A program made the translations under genes and the position numbers. From positions 620,001 to 684,000 of the forward strand of contig OZ025815.1 in the NCBI GenBank assembly GCA_964019425.1: a stretch of 64,000 nt of DNA, given 5' to 3'. The notes below the pieces were generated by a model, which saw only the letters and a program-made list of their open reading frames with translations, did not search any database and was not told where the DNA came from. Positions within the stretch are counted from its first letter, which is position 1, and each line of letters opens with the position of its first letter. The stretch comes from Flectonema sp. DT1601. Lineage: Eukaryota; Euglenozoa; Diplonemea; Diplonemida; Diplonemidae. Shown here piece after piece: positions 1-11,296 of this stretch.

Positions 1-3000
1 ATCGTACCACAGGTTTGAGTACCAGGTACCGAATTCGAAAAAACAACATCACCCTTCCAAGAATAAGTAATCTGCAAAGTTGACCCCGATGTCGTTGAAA
101 ACGTCACTCGGAATTTCCTCACACTCAATTTAATTCCATCAGGGTTCTTGAACAAGAATGTTACTGTATTAGATGATCCTGAGAGGATAATTGCGCTATT
201 TCCGTCATAAGTACCAACTGGCGATGCTCCCGGGTGTATAACCTGAACGTGTTTTGCATCGACATGACCACTTCCAATGTCAGTTGATAAATCGATTTCA
301 AACAATCCAGTTGGTATGATTCCATTATTATCAAATGTAAATAAGATCTGTTCAATTGTAAAAGTCGTTACTGATACTGAAAAGGTCATTATGTTGAAAT
401 TCGGAATGTCACTCCCTCTGACGTAATATTCTTTTACATAGTGTCCGATAGTAGGCAGTAGAATAGCAGAGGTAGTTGTAAACTCAAGTTGAACAATTGA
501 ACTTCCAACAGCGATATCGATTGTAGCGGAAGTACCTGGAAGAAGTGATCCTTGCGGAATACGGAATTCAATTATGATGTCGCGTATGATTTGAGAAAAC
601 CCAAATGTCAATGCGTTTGGAATCGTATTTAGAAGTCGCATTCTATTCCTGACATCAGGAGTTCCTCCTGTTAGGGTTCCTGTCATTCCAAGATCGTGAC
701 CGATTATCAACGTCGTTGGATCAAAAAATGATAAATGATTAAACGGGTTTCCAGTAAACGTTGATACCAACTGAAGTCCAGTCGGCAATACTGCTGTCTC
801 ATCAAACGAGTAGTACATTTCATCTAAATAACAACTTCCCGCAGCACTTGCGAATGTAATTTCATGAAAAGGTGAAGTACTTTCGTACATTACAGCAAAT
901 GTTGTTGTTCCGCTTCCACTTGATACCGGTGGTGAGTTCAACATAGTAATAGTTTCTGGTGCGGTTGCCACCGCAAGTCTTTTTGTTACTGTGATTGTTG
1001 TAGACGAAACATCACAAAAAACCATAACTCTAAAATGAGTTACTCTGATATGGCTGAATTTTATGGATCGACCTCCCGTAGAAAAGTCTAACCCACCGTT
1101 CGTAACCCCTCCAGTAACAAGATTAACTGGACATGGATCAGCGCATAGTGTTGACGGACTCGAAACCTCAGACACTGATGATATATAGTAAGAATCAACA
1201 AGTGCTTGATGGACTAAATCTGACGGAAATTGTTGACGAAAGACTCCTTCCAACAACACAACAGTATCTGGGGAAGACGGTTCCAATGAGAATTGAATGT
1301 CATCGACGTATATATTAGCTGCAGGTGTTGTTGATGTGAGTTCAACCTCCTCGACGAGACCAACGACGACGGTGGCGCAAAATGGTCCAGTTGGGATGCT
1401 TAAATCACAAGGATCTGAAATTGCTTCTGTTCTTGACCTGAGTGGCTGTCCACCATTGTTTCCTTTCACAATAACGTCAATGACTGTGTCAGTTCGGATA
1501 ACCATTTTGATAGCAGCAGGAATAGGAACAGTTCCACCCTGGACTTCAACTCCAAACTTGAGGGAAGACCCAGACGAAGCTGACCACACCTGACTTCCAT
1601 CAACTGTAGTCAATGAAGAAGCAGGGTTTAGAGATAGCAGTCCAAATGATTTATAATTATTGGTTTCACTAAAGCCTGAAAGACCTTCAAAATCAGCAAC
1701 TTGTTTTGTTGAAGGAAACAAGACTGTATCAGTGAATGAAAAGATAAAATTATCAACTGATAATGTCAATCCCGACTGAGTAGTTGTAATAGTCAAGCTA
1801 TCGATTTCAATATCTGACGTAATGTAATGACAGAGAACCTTCGAAGCTGATCCGGCATCGCATGCGCAACATGCTTCAGAAGCGATGAACTCGTTACGAA
1901 ACATATCTGTTGCTCCACTCGTTTGACAATTATCGAGAGAAGCATAATCACTACAGCTATCGCCTGCACTGTCTACCCAAGGGCCCCCCGCTGCTAAGGT
2001 TAGATCTGTACACACTCTCGATGGCTTTTTTACAGATGTACCAGCACATTCATGAGCAGTTGTTTGGTCATAGTTCACAACTGATACTCCTCTTGTCACT
2101 GTGAACTGATGGATCGTATCATAAGAAGCCACGGTAAATCTGTGAGCTTTCATTGGAATATGAGTATTGAATAGACCAGGCGATGAATCAGTAACTAACA
2201 TTGATATCGAATTGTCGAAAGAAAACTGAGACCACTCACCCCAATGATAAACTAACTTATCACTGTACGCAGATGATCTAGTAGGTCCAGTACTTTGACC
2301 GATGTCGTCAAAGTTTGCAGATAGTCTTCCAGTTGGGATTATTTCCGTATCATCAAAGGTGTATGAAATATCAACGATCTCAATCGCAGAAGATACGATG
2401 ATATCAACTTGCTCAACAGGTGTGTATGTCATCGTAGAAAACATCTTTGACAGTACGATGGTGTAGCAAAATTGACTACCACATGTCTGTGTGGTTTCAA
2501 CTGACACTGTCTCTGTCCAATCACGGTAATAAATCCTTAGCTGAGACGACACTTGAAGTGTAGCTGTTCGGATGGTGGCTTTAAACCCAGTGCACAGGTG
2601 AGCAAACTTAAAAACAATGGTCCCGCTTGGGACAACGGTTCCTCCATTTGGTCCAACCACGAATGACGAAGGAGTAATTTCCAAGTGCGGTGCTACTGCG
2701 ATTGGTTGACCTGCTGCTATCCCTCCATTGTTAAGAGTTTGCACTCCAACCGGTGAGATGGTGTCGCTTCCCAAGACGTAACGAGTTTGTAACCAATATG
2801 CGTTATTGGCATCAGCGTCGCGAGTAAACTCGAAATGACACGATGCAAAAGTATCACCTCCATGATAGAAGAATTCTAAGCAAGAATAAGAACCTGCGTT
2901 ACTACATTTGTAAGCATCCAACACGACATTTGTTGTCGTCTGAGTTCCATCAGATTGCGTCTTAACGAAATTGACGGTTCGAGAATTAGTTGTCGACGAA

Positions 3001-6000
3001 TGCACAGCTAACGTTATGTGAGCACCGGTAACAAGAAAGTTACCAAATGCCACTCCGTAGGAGTTGCTTCCTGTCATGACCATACCCACCCATGACGGGA
3101 GTACAAAAGGAACCTCAACTACATAAGGACCTTGAGACGAAATATCACCAATATGAGAGATGAAATGACGTTGGTTTCTGTTATTTAGATTTTGAAGGTC
3201 AGTAGAACCTCCTGGATTGAAATAATCATCAAAATTTCCATTCTGAAGGAACTTTGCAACCAAAACATTATTAGGTATCACAGGAGTGTCATCAAAAGAG
3301 TAAACGATGTGAGTTAAAAAAACACTCTGAGCCACTAAACCAGATGAAGGTGTTAGTTTAACCGTATCAACATTATCTAATGTTACTGACGTACGAAACT
3401 GTCCTGCAACAATATCAGCAGAGAAGGTGTAGGTTAATACGGTACTTACTCCTCCTAAAAGTTTGTCAACAGCGAGAGTCAGTCCAGATGTTGTTGTTGT
3501 GAATGTCATGATTGCTTTAGTTGCAGTCTTGTATCCAAATTCAATTATGTGCTGTTCGGTGACTTGCAACTGATACCCCACAACAGATAATGCTGGGGCA
3601 ATTATCTCCAGTGTAGTATCATCAGTATTTGCTACTCTGTACATCACTAAGTATTTATCCTCAAAGAGGAATCGATTAAAGTTTCCCGTCGGAAATGAAT
3701 TTTGATCCAGAGCTGATAAGACGCCTGTCGGAGGAATGAATTGGCTGTTTCCTCCAATAAAGTACGTCAATCTGTCAATAAAAACAGGTGCAAAAACTGA
3801 TGACGTTATCTTAAACCCGTCAACCTGTACAGCAGAAACTGTTGTACAAAATTGATCTGAAAAACTCTTCGCAGACAATCTGAAAAGATTATTTGAAATG
3901 ATCAGATTGTTCCGTTTGTGGTGAAAATTTATTTCCAGATCTCTGTTCGTTTCTGCAATACAAATAGTGAATTTCAAGTCCACGGGATATAGCATAACAC
4001 CATCACCAAATGCAGCTTCAATTACATTTGACATCGGAGACCACGTATTGGATGTTATTGTGGTTAGAGGTCCCAGACTTTGAATACCGTCGGCTACAAA
4101 GGCGTTGCTTGCGAAGTCTGTTGCTACGTCAAATGTTTGAATTTTTCTTCCAGATAATAAACCGTTTTCGAAAAATGATAATCGTACATTGTCAACGTAC
4201 ACTTCTCTTGTTCCTCCCAATCCACTTTCAGTGAATGAAATTTTATCAAAAACATCAGTAGTTGAAAACTCAATACAATAAACTTTGTCTTGATCTCCTC
4301 CACCACATTCACAGCAGGCTTCATTTCCGATGTAGGTATTTCTTTTACTGACGTCACCACCTTCAATATCGCACATCGAATTCGCTTTATAATCAGCACA
4401 TGAAAAAGCGTCAGTATCACGCCAAGCTAAGCCGTCAACAAGAAGATCATTACAAAGTGTGAGAGCATTAGCAGGTCTGGGTACCTCATGTGTTCCACAA
4501 ACATGTGCATTCGCTTGTGTGAGTGTGCCACTCGTCACTGTGGAACCAGCTAAAGATGTGATGTGAGTAAATTGAAAAGGAACTGTAAATGAAATCAACG
4601 TCAGCAATACGCTTTTTACTTCGTTTTTAGTCGTAAATCCGGCAGCGGTTGCTGAATTTCCGACAAGAGCAAAACCATCATACCCAACAACAGCATCTGG
4701 AAACCATCTGAGCATCGCTGTGGCGTACGAATCCCTCCTTACTAATGTCGGAAGTCCAACATCGTCGAAGGAAAAACGTAAAACTCCTTCTTGGATAACA
4801 CTTGGTGCAGGGGTACCAATACCAAAGTAGTACGTTAATTCCCTGACATGAGCACCAGATGAATCGGCAGCAATCACTAAGTGGTTTATGGATGTTGACG
4901 GTATTAATAAAGTGTTGCACACTTCATCATTCGGTTGATTAGCACCACACTCATGACTTGGATTAACAATTTGCTGAACTCCATTAAAAGCCTCATATGA
5001 TGTCGTGAATGTCACAGGTCCTGGTGAAGACACCAACACAGACAGAGCTATGATCGGTGGAGTAAATTCAAATGTAACAGAACCAGATGAAGGTAGCTGT
5101 AAACTCTTTTTTGAAAAAGTCGTTCCATCAACTGGAAACGTGTTGGTCAGAGAGAAGAATTTTTCATCAACATAACCGCTTACTACCTGATTAGCTTCGT
5201 ACGTTGAAAAGTCAAAATTCGTTGTCCCAACTGGACCCTTCCCATCAAAAGCGTAACTTATATATCTAACAAACAGATCTGTATCGTCAGTGGATGCTGA
5301 AATCTCTAATCGACGACCTCCTCTTGGGTTTGGAAAAATGAAGCTCACTTCTCCGCAAAACATTACCGGTGAGGATCCACATTGGATATTAATTTCGACT
5401 ATGCTAGTAGATACTGGTTCAGGATCCATCAATTTTACAGTGACAGTTCTCGCCATGGTAGCGGTTGCAAACTTCACTGTAACGAAATTAGCAGGAAACC
5501 TAAAAAACACCATAGCGTCACTCATTGTTGGGTTTTCAAGTTTCCAGGCTGTTGCAGCCCCACTTGAGAGAGTAATGAGTGATGTTGTTCTGGTAGTGGG
5601 AAGTCTTGACCCCTGTCCAAATGTTAAGATATGTGGAGATGCTCTGTTGTCCATTGGTGAGCCAGCGGCGGCAAATTCACTTGATCCGAAAATAAAAACT
5701 CCAGGAGGACTCTCCAATATCGTCTCACTAAAGGAGTAGTAGATATCGGCTACTTCGAAATTAAAAGTTGAGGACAGTTCCAACGCATCAAAAGGATCAT
5801 CGGCGGCAGTAGTCCGATAGAATCCAAATTCCGTATCTGAAGCATCACTCATGGCTAAGTTGAGTACAGTTGATGATATAATTGTTCCTTTTCTCTTCTT
5901 TGCAATTGTAACCGTTACTGACGTGTCACCCGATAAACCGTGGACAACTAATTGTAAATGTCTGACTTCCAGAAATAAAAAATTTATTTCGAATGAATTT

Positions 6001-9000
6001 CCGATTGGGACTGCTAATCTCTGCAATGTCTTAATAATATTAGGTGCAACAGAAAGTGGTCCAAGGGACAGACTGCTCGTGACGGTGTAGATATATTTTT
6101 GTCGGTAGTAAGTAAACGGTTCAGACCCCCAATTTATAAAATCCAATGAAAAGAAATCTTCCGACGGAAGTTTCATAGATCCATCAAACGTGAAAACAAG
6201 ATCGTCAATCCAACAGAATGCAGTACTACCCGAGTCTTCAACAATTCGAACACCATCAGCAAAAGATTTCTCTATTACCATTAACGCACAGAATTGTGTA
6301 CCACAACTGTAATCAGTAATAACCGACCCCGAAGTTGTTAACTCATCACCAGCCGTAATACCTCCTTGATATGTTAATATCTTAAATGATGACGTAGACG
6401 AGTCACTAATGATAACGAGACTCAATTCATCAACAGGAAGACTGATAGTAAGTCCGCTTATAATGTGTCCAAACTCAAATCTGATATCAGCTTGAGGAGT
6501 CTGCATAGCATTCGTTGACGTGTATCCAGTAATTAATGATTGAATTGTTGGTGTTGCTGAAACGATGTAGTGTTCTCCTGAAAATCCTAATTGTCTGCTG
6601 GGATCATCAAAGTCTAAAGCTATGACTCCAGTTGGCTTTACTTGAGTCTGATCACTTGAGAAGATAAAATTATCAATCAGCACATGATCAGAACCCATAG
6701 TTGAAATAACTACTTCGTTAACAGGACTAGCAACATTTGAATATGTGTAAAAATAACAATATCCATTCCTAGCAGATCCTCCTCCACAACCACAACATGC
6801 TTCTGATGCGATGAATGTGTTTCTAAACGTTTCAGTGGCTCCTTCATTTGCGCACTCTCCATTATTGACATAGTATGCGCAGCTTTGACCAAGGCTATCT
6901 ACCCATGGATCACCGTTAGGCAATGCTTGATCACTGCATGCAATCCCTGGAGGTTTTTCAACTGTATGATCAGCACATAGAATCGTATCAGTCTCCGTCA
7001 CCGTTTTTACGGTAGTGCCGTCAATCTGAATAGTAGCAGTAAACTTCACAGAATACGATGCAACTAAAAACCCCAAATTAGTGAACAACTTTCCGAAATA
7101 ACTTCTAATGTTTGCTGGATTTGCGGCAGTTACGAAAATTGCGATCGAGGAATCAACTGACTTTGCAATAGCAGAACCCCACTCGTATATACCGATGTCA
7201 TGATAGGCGTCGGGAACAACTGTTGAAACCAGGCCTTTGTTGTCAAAGTTTGCAGCCTTGATACCCGGGATACCAGTTATTCTTCTGAATGAATGCCTCA
7301 GATCATTTACGAAGAACTCATCCGGTGATGATATTTCAAATCTCATAAAGTTTTCACCTCCATTCACATATGTATAGAGATAGCAAGTGAACCCAGCTAT
7401 CTTTTGCGCACACGGAACTGCTTCAGTCGAAAACGGAATAGTAATCACAAAATCATTCAAATCGTGAATAGATGTGACTCTCGCTTTTATCGTCATGTCC
7501 GTCGTAGTCGGTTTTGAAATAACGAAAGACAAGTACTCTGGATGGTATTGTCTATCGCCTATCAGAAATGATATTGCTAATGAATCGCTCACTCCACCGC
7601 ATCTAATTACTTTTTGGTTTAAGAATCCACCCATCGAAACGAAAGAAAACGTTCCCTCGATATTCAGGTGACCATTCCAAGTTGAAGGGGTGCTATCATA
7701 TTCGAAATTCTCATAGAAAATAGTGGATGGGGTTGGATCTTCCGTAGCCGAATGCACAAACGTCGTTATTGCGATCGCAGAATCGCAGAATATCGTGAAC
7801 GAGATTGAAAGTTCGTTATCAACGAATTGACTGCATTTAAAGTTTCCGGTCGTATCACAGTTTGTGAAGACCAAATCGACAGCTGTTTCAGTACCGGAAT
7901 TACTCATTCTGGTAACAGTACACGTTGAAGGAGTCATACCCATATCTGTAACTACAACTGACATTCTGAGACGCACTCCGATTCCAGAAAACGAAATAAC
8001 CTCATGAGTGGATGCAGAAATAGCCCAATGAGTGACTCCATTAGTTGTCGGAAATGACAACACAGAACTACTTCCCAAACTGTCAATCAATAACGATAAG
8101 GTGTTTAACGAATTCCTTAACGGAGGTCCTCCAGCAAACTCTGAAAATGGAATATGTAAACTTCCCTGAGGAATGACTGGAGAATCATCAAAAGAGTAAG
8201 CTATCGACCTAATCCCTGCTGGGTTAGTTGTTACGAGTTCCAGTTGAGTTGCAGAAATAGTCCATGAGGCTATAAGGTTACTTGTTTGTGATGAAATAGT
8301 TTTAAACAATGGAGTTGTGGGTTGTCCAAAAGGTATACTCTGAGCAGTCAACGCTCCTAATGTCTGTGAAACAAACGTGATTCGAATCTGAGCATATGCC
8401 TGAAATAGTATATTAGAAGTCTGTGATGCTGCGATGGTGTACACTCCGTCAGCTGAGCGAGTGTTAACCCCAGCTGGTGATGTAGAAATCAAGCCTATGT
8501 GTTTACTTCTTAGTGAGTCAGGCTCAAAGTTTCCCGCAGTTTCTGCAAAAACTTGATTATATAATCCTGAAAGCCTCTGTGATGCTGTCACAGCAGAAAA
8601 TACAATATCGATATCATCAACACATATGAGAGCAGCTGTAGAAACAGTTGTTGAAATCGTTATCGATGTCACAGCTACAGAAAAATGAAACGCTTGGCAA
8701 TATCCTGTACCGCATGCCTTAGTCACCGTGTCAGTTTTTGTTTCTATTGTCTTGCTGTCTCTTAAACCTCTCACGGTGAGTGCCAATCCTTGATCAGGAG
8801 ATGCAACACGGACATAAAAACTGACATACTTTACAAGTACCGGAATGTCTGTTCCATCAGGTGTAGAAGTGGCTTTGAAATCAACGGATAAACTTCCCGA
8901 AATAGAATCTTCCCAGCATTCCATTTGTAAGGCAGACTTCCAGGTATTGCGTTGTTCTCTCGCTAAAGTTGTTCCGGTTAGAGTGACGTAGGAACTGGCA

Positions 9001-10307
9001 TACTCTCCAGCCTCAATAGGAGAAGTGGCTACGTTATCAAAATCAATAAGTTTTTCCGAACGTACAATCGCTTTTGCTATTGCAAGTGGAGTGTACTGAA
9101 CGCTGTCAACGTGTACAATAGTAGTTCCCGTTACCTCAATTCTAATTCCTTCGGGATCTATATGCGAAAGAGCTGTGTTGTCATGATTAAGGTCAACACA
9201 GTACTTATTAGCAGTCGATCCTCCATTACAAAAACAACACGCGGACCTCGCATCATGTCCATTATTTGCTGCTGCTATATGAAAACTGTCTGGCTGACTG
9301 CATAAACCCATTGACTGGTAAGTTGCGCAAGTCCTACCATCAACATCCGCCCAAGGTGAGGATGAAATAACAACATCAGCACATGTTGCGTATGTCGGTG
9401 TGTTGACATCGTGTGTACCACAGATATATGATCTGTAAATGCTCGAAGTATCTGAAACGTCGATGGTAGTCATTTCAGTCATTCCTCCAGAGATGACCGC
9501 TACATAGTTCATAACGAAGTTTGGGGTCATTGACCATATCACCATTCCAACGTCTGCCACAGTGTGCAAGAATTTTATTTCAAACGGAGTGCTACTCGTT
9601 GCCTTAATCGAGTTAAGATTTCTGTCAACCGAAAAGGTTGAATATTCTCCTTTAAAGGAGCTAACACCCCAATGTGCATAGTGATGTTGAAGTGTATTTG
9701 TCAGGGGAGGAACCATATTTGTTATTCCTATATTGTCAAACGCTAATATATAATCGCCTTGGAATCCAGCGTTGTATCCATACATGTTGATGAGATAATA
9801 TGGCTCTGGTGATGCTGCAGATAAAATCACCGTCAGCAAATTAGTAGAAGAGGTACTAAACTCATAGCGTAAACACTTGTATTCTGTTTCAGTAGGCCCG
9901 CAGAGAGCTTCTGATGTTGGTAGCGTAGCTATACCACTAATGTCGAGTGAGTTTGATCCTGTGTTTGCAACGCTTGTGAGAACCATCAACACAAAATCAG
10001 TAACAGCGTTACTCATACCCCATGATAATCTTAATGTTCCAACGGAATTTTCTAAACCAATATGAAGCCCATTGAGTGTCTCAATAGTAGTCATTAAACA
10101 TTCCGTAAGAGGACTATCGGGTATTTGGCGATCACAGTTACCCTCTGTACCGACAATTAGACTACTAGGCAGGACTGTATTCGTAAAGGGTCCTCCCACT
10201 TCTCTCAGTGGGTAATTTATAAATTGTCCGCTAACAACACTCAGCAGAGATACTACTAATAAACATCTAAAGGCAGTGGTGCCTCCACCACTCCACAGCT
10301 CCCTCAT
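1..10307 (-). CDS. Giant secreted modular repeat protein, 3' end missing at window edge
   Basis: Reading the minus strand from the ATG at 10307-10305, I found no in-frame stop down to base 3, giving at least 3,435 codons without an intron. The N-terminus (MRELWSGGGTTAFRCLLVVS, then LLSVVSGQF) looks like a signal peptide, so the product is probably secreted or on the surface. The body is Thr/Ser/Val/Ile-rich and probably beta-sandwich. A motif like Y-x-F-D-D-x(3)-P-x-G recurs about every 150-160 residues in several stretches (coding near 8200, 6640, 6185, 5725, 3290, 2360, 800 and 330). A CG[ST]xxC motif precedes some of these by about 35-40 residues (near 8715, 6300 and 2485). Four larger units of about 820 residues each contain one cysteine module ending A-C-C-x-C. 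I do not recognise the family; adhesion or matrix function is only inference. The C-terminus lies outside the window. Confidence 0.88.
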   Translation of the reverse strand, partial: MRELWSGGGTTAFRCLLVVSLLSVVSGQFINYPLREVGGPFTNTVLPSSLIVGTEGNCDRQIPDSPLTECLMTTIETLNGLHIGLENSVGTLRLSWGMSNAVTDFVLMVLTSVANTGSNSLDISGIATLPTSEALCGPTETEYKCLRYEFSTSSTNLLTVILSAASPEPYYLINMYGYNAGFQGDYILAFDNIGITNMVPPLTNTLQHHYAHWGVSSFKGEYSTFSVDRNLNSIKATSSTPFEIKFLHTVADVGMVIWSMTPNFVMNYVAVISGGMTEMTTIDVSDTSSIYRSYICGTHDVNTPTYATCADVVISSSPWADVDGRTCATYQSMGLCSQPDSFHIAAANNGHDARSACCFCNGGSTANKYCVDLNHDNTALSHIDPEGIRIEVTGTTIVHVDSVQYTPLAIAKAIVRSEKLIDFDNVATSPIEAGEYASSYVTLTGTTLAREQRNTWKSALQMECWEDSISGSLSVDFKATSTPDGTDIPVLVKYVSFYVRVASPDQGLALTVRGLRDSKTIETKTDTVTKACGTGYCQAFHFSVAVTSITISTTVSTAALICVDDIDIVFSAVTASQRLSGLYNQVFAETAGNFEPDSLRSKHIGLISTSPAGVNTRSADGVYTIAASQTSNILFQAYAQIRITFVSQTLGALTAQSIPFGQPTTPLFKTISSQTSNLIASWTISATQLELVTTNPAGIRSIAYSFDDSPVIPQGSLHIPFSEFAGGPPLRNSLNTLSLLIDSLGSSSVLSFPTTNGVTHWAISASTHEVISFSGIGVRLRMSVVVTDMGMTPSTCTVTRMSNSGTETAVDLVFTNCDTTGNFKCSQFVDNELSISFTIFCDSAIAITTFVHSATEDPTPSTIFYENFEYDSTPSTWNGHLNIEGTFSFVSMGGFLNQKVIRCGGVSDSLAISFLIGDRQYHPEYLSFVISKPTTTDMTIKARVTSIHDLNDFVITIPFSTEAVPCAQKIAGFTCYLYTYVNGGENFMRFEISSPDEFFVNDLRHSFRRITGIPGIKAANFDNKGLVSTVVPDAYHDIGIYEWGSAIAKSVDSSIAIFVTAANPANIRSYFGKLFTNLGFLVASYSVKFTATIQIDGTTVKTVTETDTILCADHTVEKPPGIACSDQALPNGDPWVDSLGQSCAYYVNNGECANEGATETFRNTFIASEACCGCGGGSARNGYCYFYTYSNVASPVNEVVISTMGSDHVLIDNFIFSSDQTQVKPTGVIALDFDDPSRQLGFSGEHYIVSATPTIQSLITGYTSTNAMQTPQADIRFEFGHIISGLTISLPVDELSLVIISDSSTSSFKILTYQGGITAGDELTTSGSVITDYSCGTQFCALMVIEKSFADGVRIVEDSGSTAFCWIDDLVFTFDGSMKLPSEDFFSLDFINWGSEPFTYYRQKYIYTVTSSLSLGPLSVAPNIIKTLQRLAVPIGNSFEINFLFLEVRHLQLVVHGLSGDTSVTVTIAKKRKGTIISSTVLNLAMSDASDTEFGFYRTTAADDPFDALELSSTFNFEVADIYYSFSETILESPPGVFIFGSSEFAAAGSPMDNRASPHILTFGQGSRLPTTRTTSLITLSSGAATAWKLENPTMSDAMVFFRFPANFVTVKFATATMARTVTVKLMDPEPVSTSIVEINIQCGSSPVMFCGEVSFIFPNPRGGRRLEISASTDDTDLFVRYISYAFDGKGPVGTTNFDFSTYEANQVVSGYVDEKFFSLTNTFPVDGTTFSKKSLQLPSSGSVTFEFTPPIIALSVLVSSPGPVTFTTSYEAFNGVQQIVNPSHECGANQPNDEVCNTLLIPSTSINHLVIAADSSGAHVRELTYYFGIGTPAPSVIQEGVLRFSFDDVGLPTLVRRDSYATAMLRWFPDAVVGYDGFALVGNSATAAGFTTKNEVKSVLLTLISFTVPFQFTHITSLAGSTVTSGTLTQANAHVCGTHEVPRPANALTLCNDLLVDGLAWRDTDAFSCADYKANSMCDIEGGDVSKRNTYIGNEACCECGGGDQDKVYCIEFSTTDVFDKISFTESGLGGTREVYVDNVRLSFFENGLLSGRKIQTFDVATDFASNAFVADGIQSLGPLTTITSNTWSPMSNVIEAAFGDGVMLYPVDLKFTICIAETNRDLEINFHHKRNNLIISNNLFRLSAKSFSDQFCTTVSAVQVDGFKITSSVFAPVFIDRLTYFIGGNSQFIPPTGVLSALDQNSFPTGNFNRFLFEDKYLVMYRVANTDDTTLEIIAPALSVVGYQLQVTEQHIIEFGYKTATKAIMTFTTTTSGLTLAVDKLLGGVSTVLTYTFSADIVAGQFRTSVTLDNVDTVKLTPSSGLVAQSVFLTHIVYSFDDTPVIPNNVLVAKFLQNGNFDDYFNPGGSTDLQNLNNRNQRHFISHIGDISSQGPYVVEVPFVLPSWVGMVMTGSNSYGVAFGNFLVTGAHITLAVHSSTTNSRTVNFVKTQSDGTQTTTNVVLDAYKCSNAGSYSCLEFFYHGGDTFASCHFEFTRDADANNAYWLQTRYVLGSDTISPVGVQTLNNGGIAAGQPIAVAPHLEITPSSFVVGPNGGTVVPSGTIVFKFAHLCTGFKATIRTATLQVSSQLRIYYRDWTETVSVETTQTCGSQFCYTIVLSKMFSTMTYTPVEQVDIIVSSAIEIVDISYTFDDTEIIPTGRLSANFDDIGQSTGPTRSSAYSDKLVYHWGEWSQFSFDNSISMLVTDSSPGLFNTHIPMKAHRFTVASYDTIHQFTVTRGVSVVNYDQTTAHECAGTSVKKPSRVCTDLTLAAGGPWVDSAGDSCSDYASLDNCQTSGATDMFRNEFIASEACCACDAGSASKVLCHYITSDIEIDSLTITTTQSGLTLSVDNFIFSFTDTVLFPSTKQVADFEGLSGFSETNNYKSFGLLSLNPASSLTTVDGSQVWSASSGSSLKFGVEVQGGTVPIPAAIKMVIRTDTVIDVIVKGNNGGQPLRSRTEAISDPCDLSIPTGPFCATVVVGLVEEVELTSTTPAANIYVDDIQFSLEPSSPDTVVLLEGVFRQQFPSDLVHQALVDSYYISSVSEVSSPSTLCADPCPVNLVTGGVTNGGLDFSTGGRSIKFSHIRVTHFRVMVFCDVSSTTITVTKRLAVATAPETITMLNSPPVSSGSGTTTFAVMYESTSPFHEITFASAAGSCYLDEMYYSFDETAVLPTGLQLVSTFTGNPFNHLSFFDPTTLIIGHDLGMTGTLTGGTPDVRNRMRLLNTIPNALTFGFSQIIRDIIIEFRIPQGSLLPGTSATIDIAVGSSIVQLEFTTTSAILLPTIGHYVKEYYVRGSDIPNFNIMTFSVSVTTFTIEQILFTFDNNGIIPTGLFEIDLSTDIGSGHVDAKHVQVIHPGASPVGTYDGNSAIILSGSSNTVTFLFKNPDGIKLSVRKFRVTFSTTSGSTLQITYSWKGDVVFSNSVPGTQTCGT
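1854..9422 (-). repeat. Four divergent ~2.45-kb internal repeats marked by a cysteine module
   Basis: Cysteine modules of about 65 residues are encoded at about 9219-9422, 6777-6974, 4299-4502 and 1854-2054, spaced 2.44-2.48 kb. Each has the order C...P...C, then W-x-D-x(4)-[ST]-C-x-x-Y, a further Cys, and ends with ACCxC, in three cases preceded by GNEACC- or ASEACC-like residues and usually followed by a Gly-rich tail. Examples of the end are SEACCGCGGG and NEACCECGGG. The modules are clearly related but strongly diverged, so the repeats are old, unlike the array further right. The fold is unknown to me; the spacing resembles small disulfide-rich extracellular modules such as ShK-like domains. 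Confidence 0.8.
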
Positions 10308-10350
10308 TATTATTCAAAAATAACCCAGCACTCAGCTTACAAAGTCCAGA

Positions 10351-10363
10351 CTATAAAATATAG
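10351..10363 (-). promoter_or_regulatory. TATA-like box of the giant gene
   Basis: A 13-base near-palindrome, CTATAAAATATAG on the plus strand, lies 44 bp upstream of the giant gene's ATG. Spacing and composition suit a TATA box, but no start site can be proven from sequence. Confidence 0.45.
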
Positions 10364-11263
10364 CAAGAAGAAAAAAGAGGGTTTTTTTTTTTTTTTTTGT
10401 TTTTTTTTTTGTTTTTAAAAAAAAAAAAAACCCCTAAAATCTAAGCAATACCTATAACAAAAAATGGGGGTATTATTGCTTTGCTTTTTTTTTTATAAGA
10501 TGACTTGTTACCTGCGTGTGGTGTCTTTTTGGTGTTTTTTTGTTTGTTTATTTCTCCTCAGACGGAGCTGATCTCAGTTTTTTTTTTTTTTTTTTTTTTT
10601 TCTGAGGGTGAAAGAAGGGTTATTTCAATGTAAATCAAAAAGTTAACTAATACGAACGATAATTTAACAGATACCTGTAGTGATGCGGTACTTAACCCTT
10701 CGAAGTAATCGGGAAGATTGGAATGGAGAGAGAAGTAGTTTTGAGGTAAAAAAAATGAGAAGTACAGAATTCAGAATATTCTTACAAAGTAGTAACATCA
10801 TAATGTCTGTGAAGCCATCTTTTACATTCCTACATAACTGTAGTACAGAAAAAGAGATGTAAAAACCATCAAAAGAAGTGCTAATTTTCCTGATGACTCA
10901 AAAAGATCCTCCTCGCTAACATGTTCCCTCCTTTTTTTTTTTTTTTCCCCCCCTTGAAGTAGGAGACTTCTTTTGTCCCTAATAAAGACGGTGGGGATTA
11001 AAAAAGAAGAAAAAAAAACTCTTTTTTAAAGTTTTTATAAATACATAAATATCACTATTTTCTTTGTGCTCTTTTTGAACGACGATGACATTATTTTATA
11101 TTCGCTCGTTTGCAGTGCTATCGTTTTTAAAAAGAAAAAATGAACGGGAAGTTTATGATGCCCTTTTGATAATCAACTTCCTACTAACGAGGGAAGCTGT
11201 ACTTCTTGAAAATAGCACCAGCCTCAGCCATTGGAATGGTTCGTCCCTTGATATCCCAGTCCT

Positions 11264-11296
<33 letters not shown>

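Noticed and set aside
1133-9305. Numerous 60-150 codon open frames on both strands across the left 10 kb
   Set aside because: They overlap the continuous minus-strand frame of the giant gene, lack signal peptides or families, and are shadows of it.
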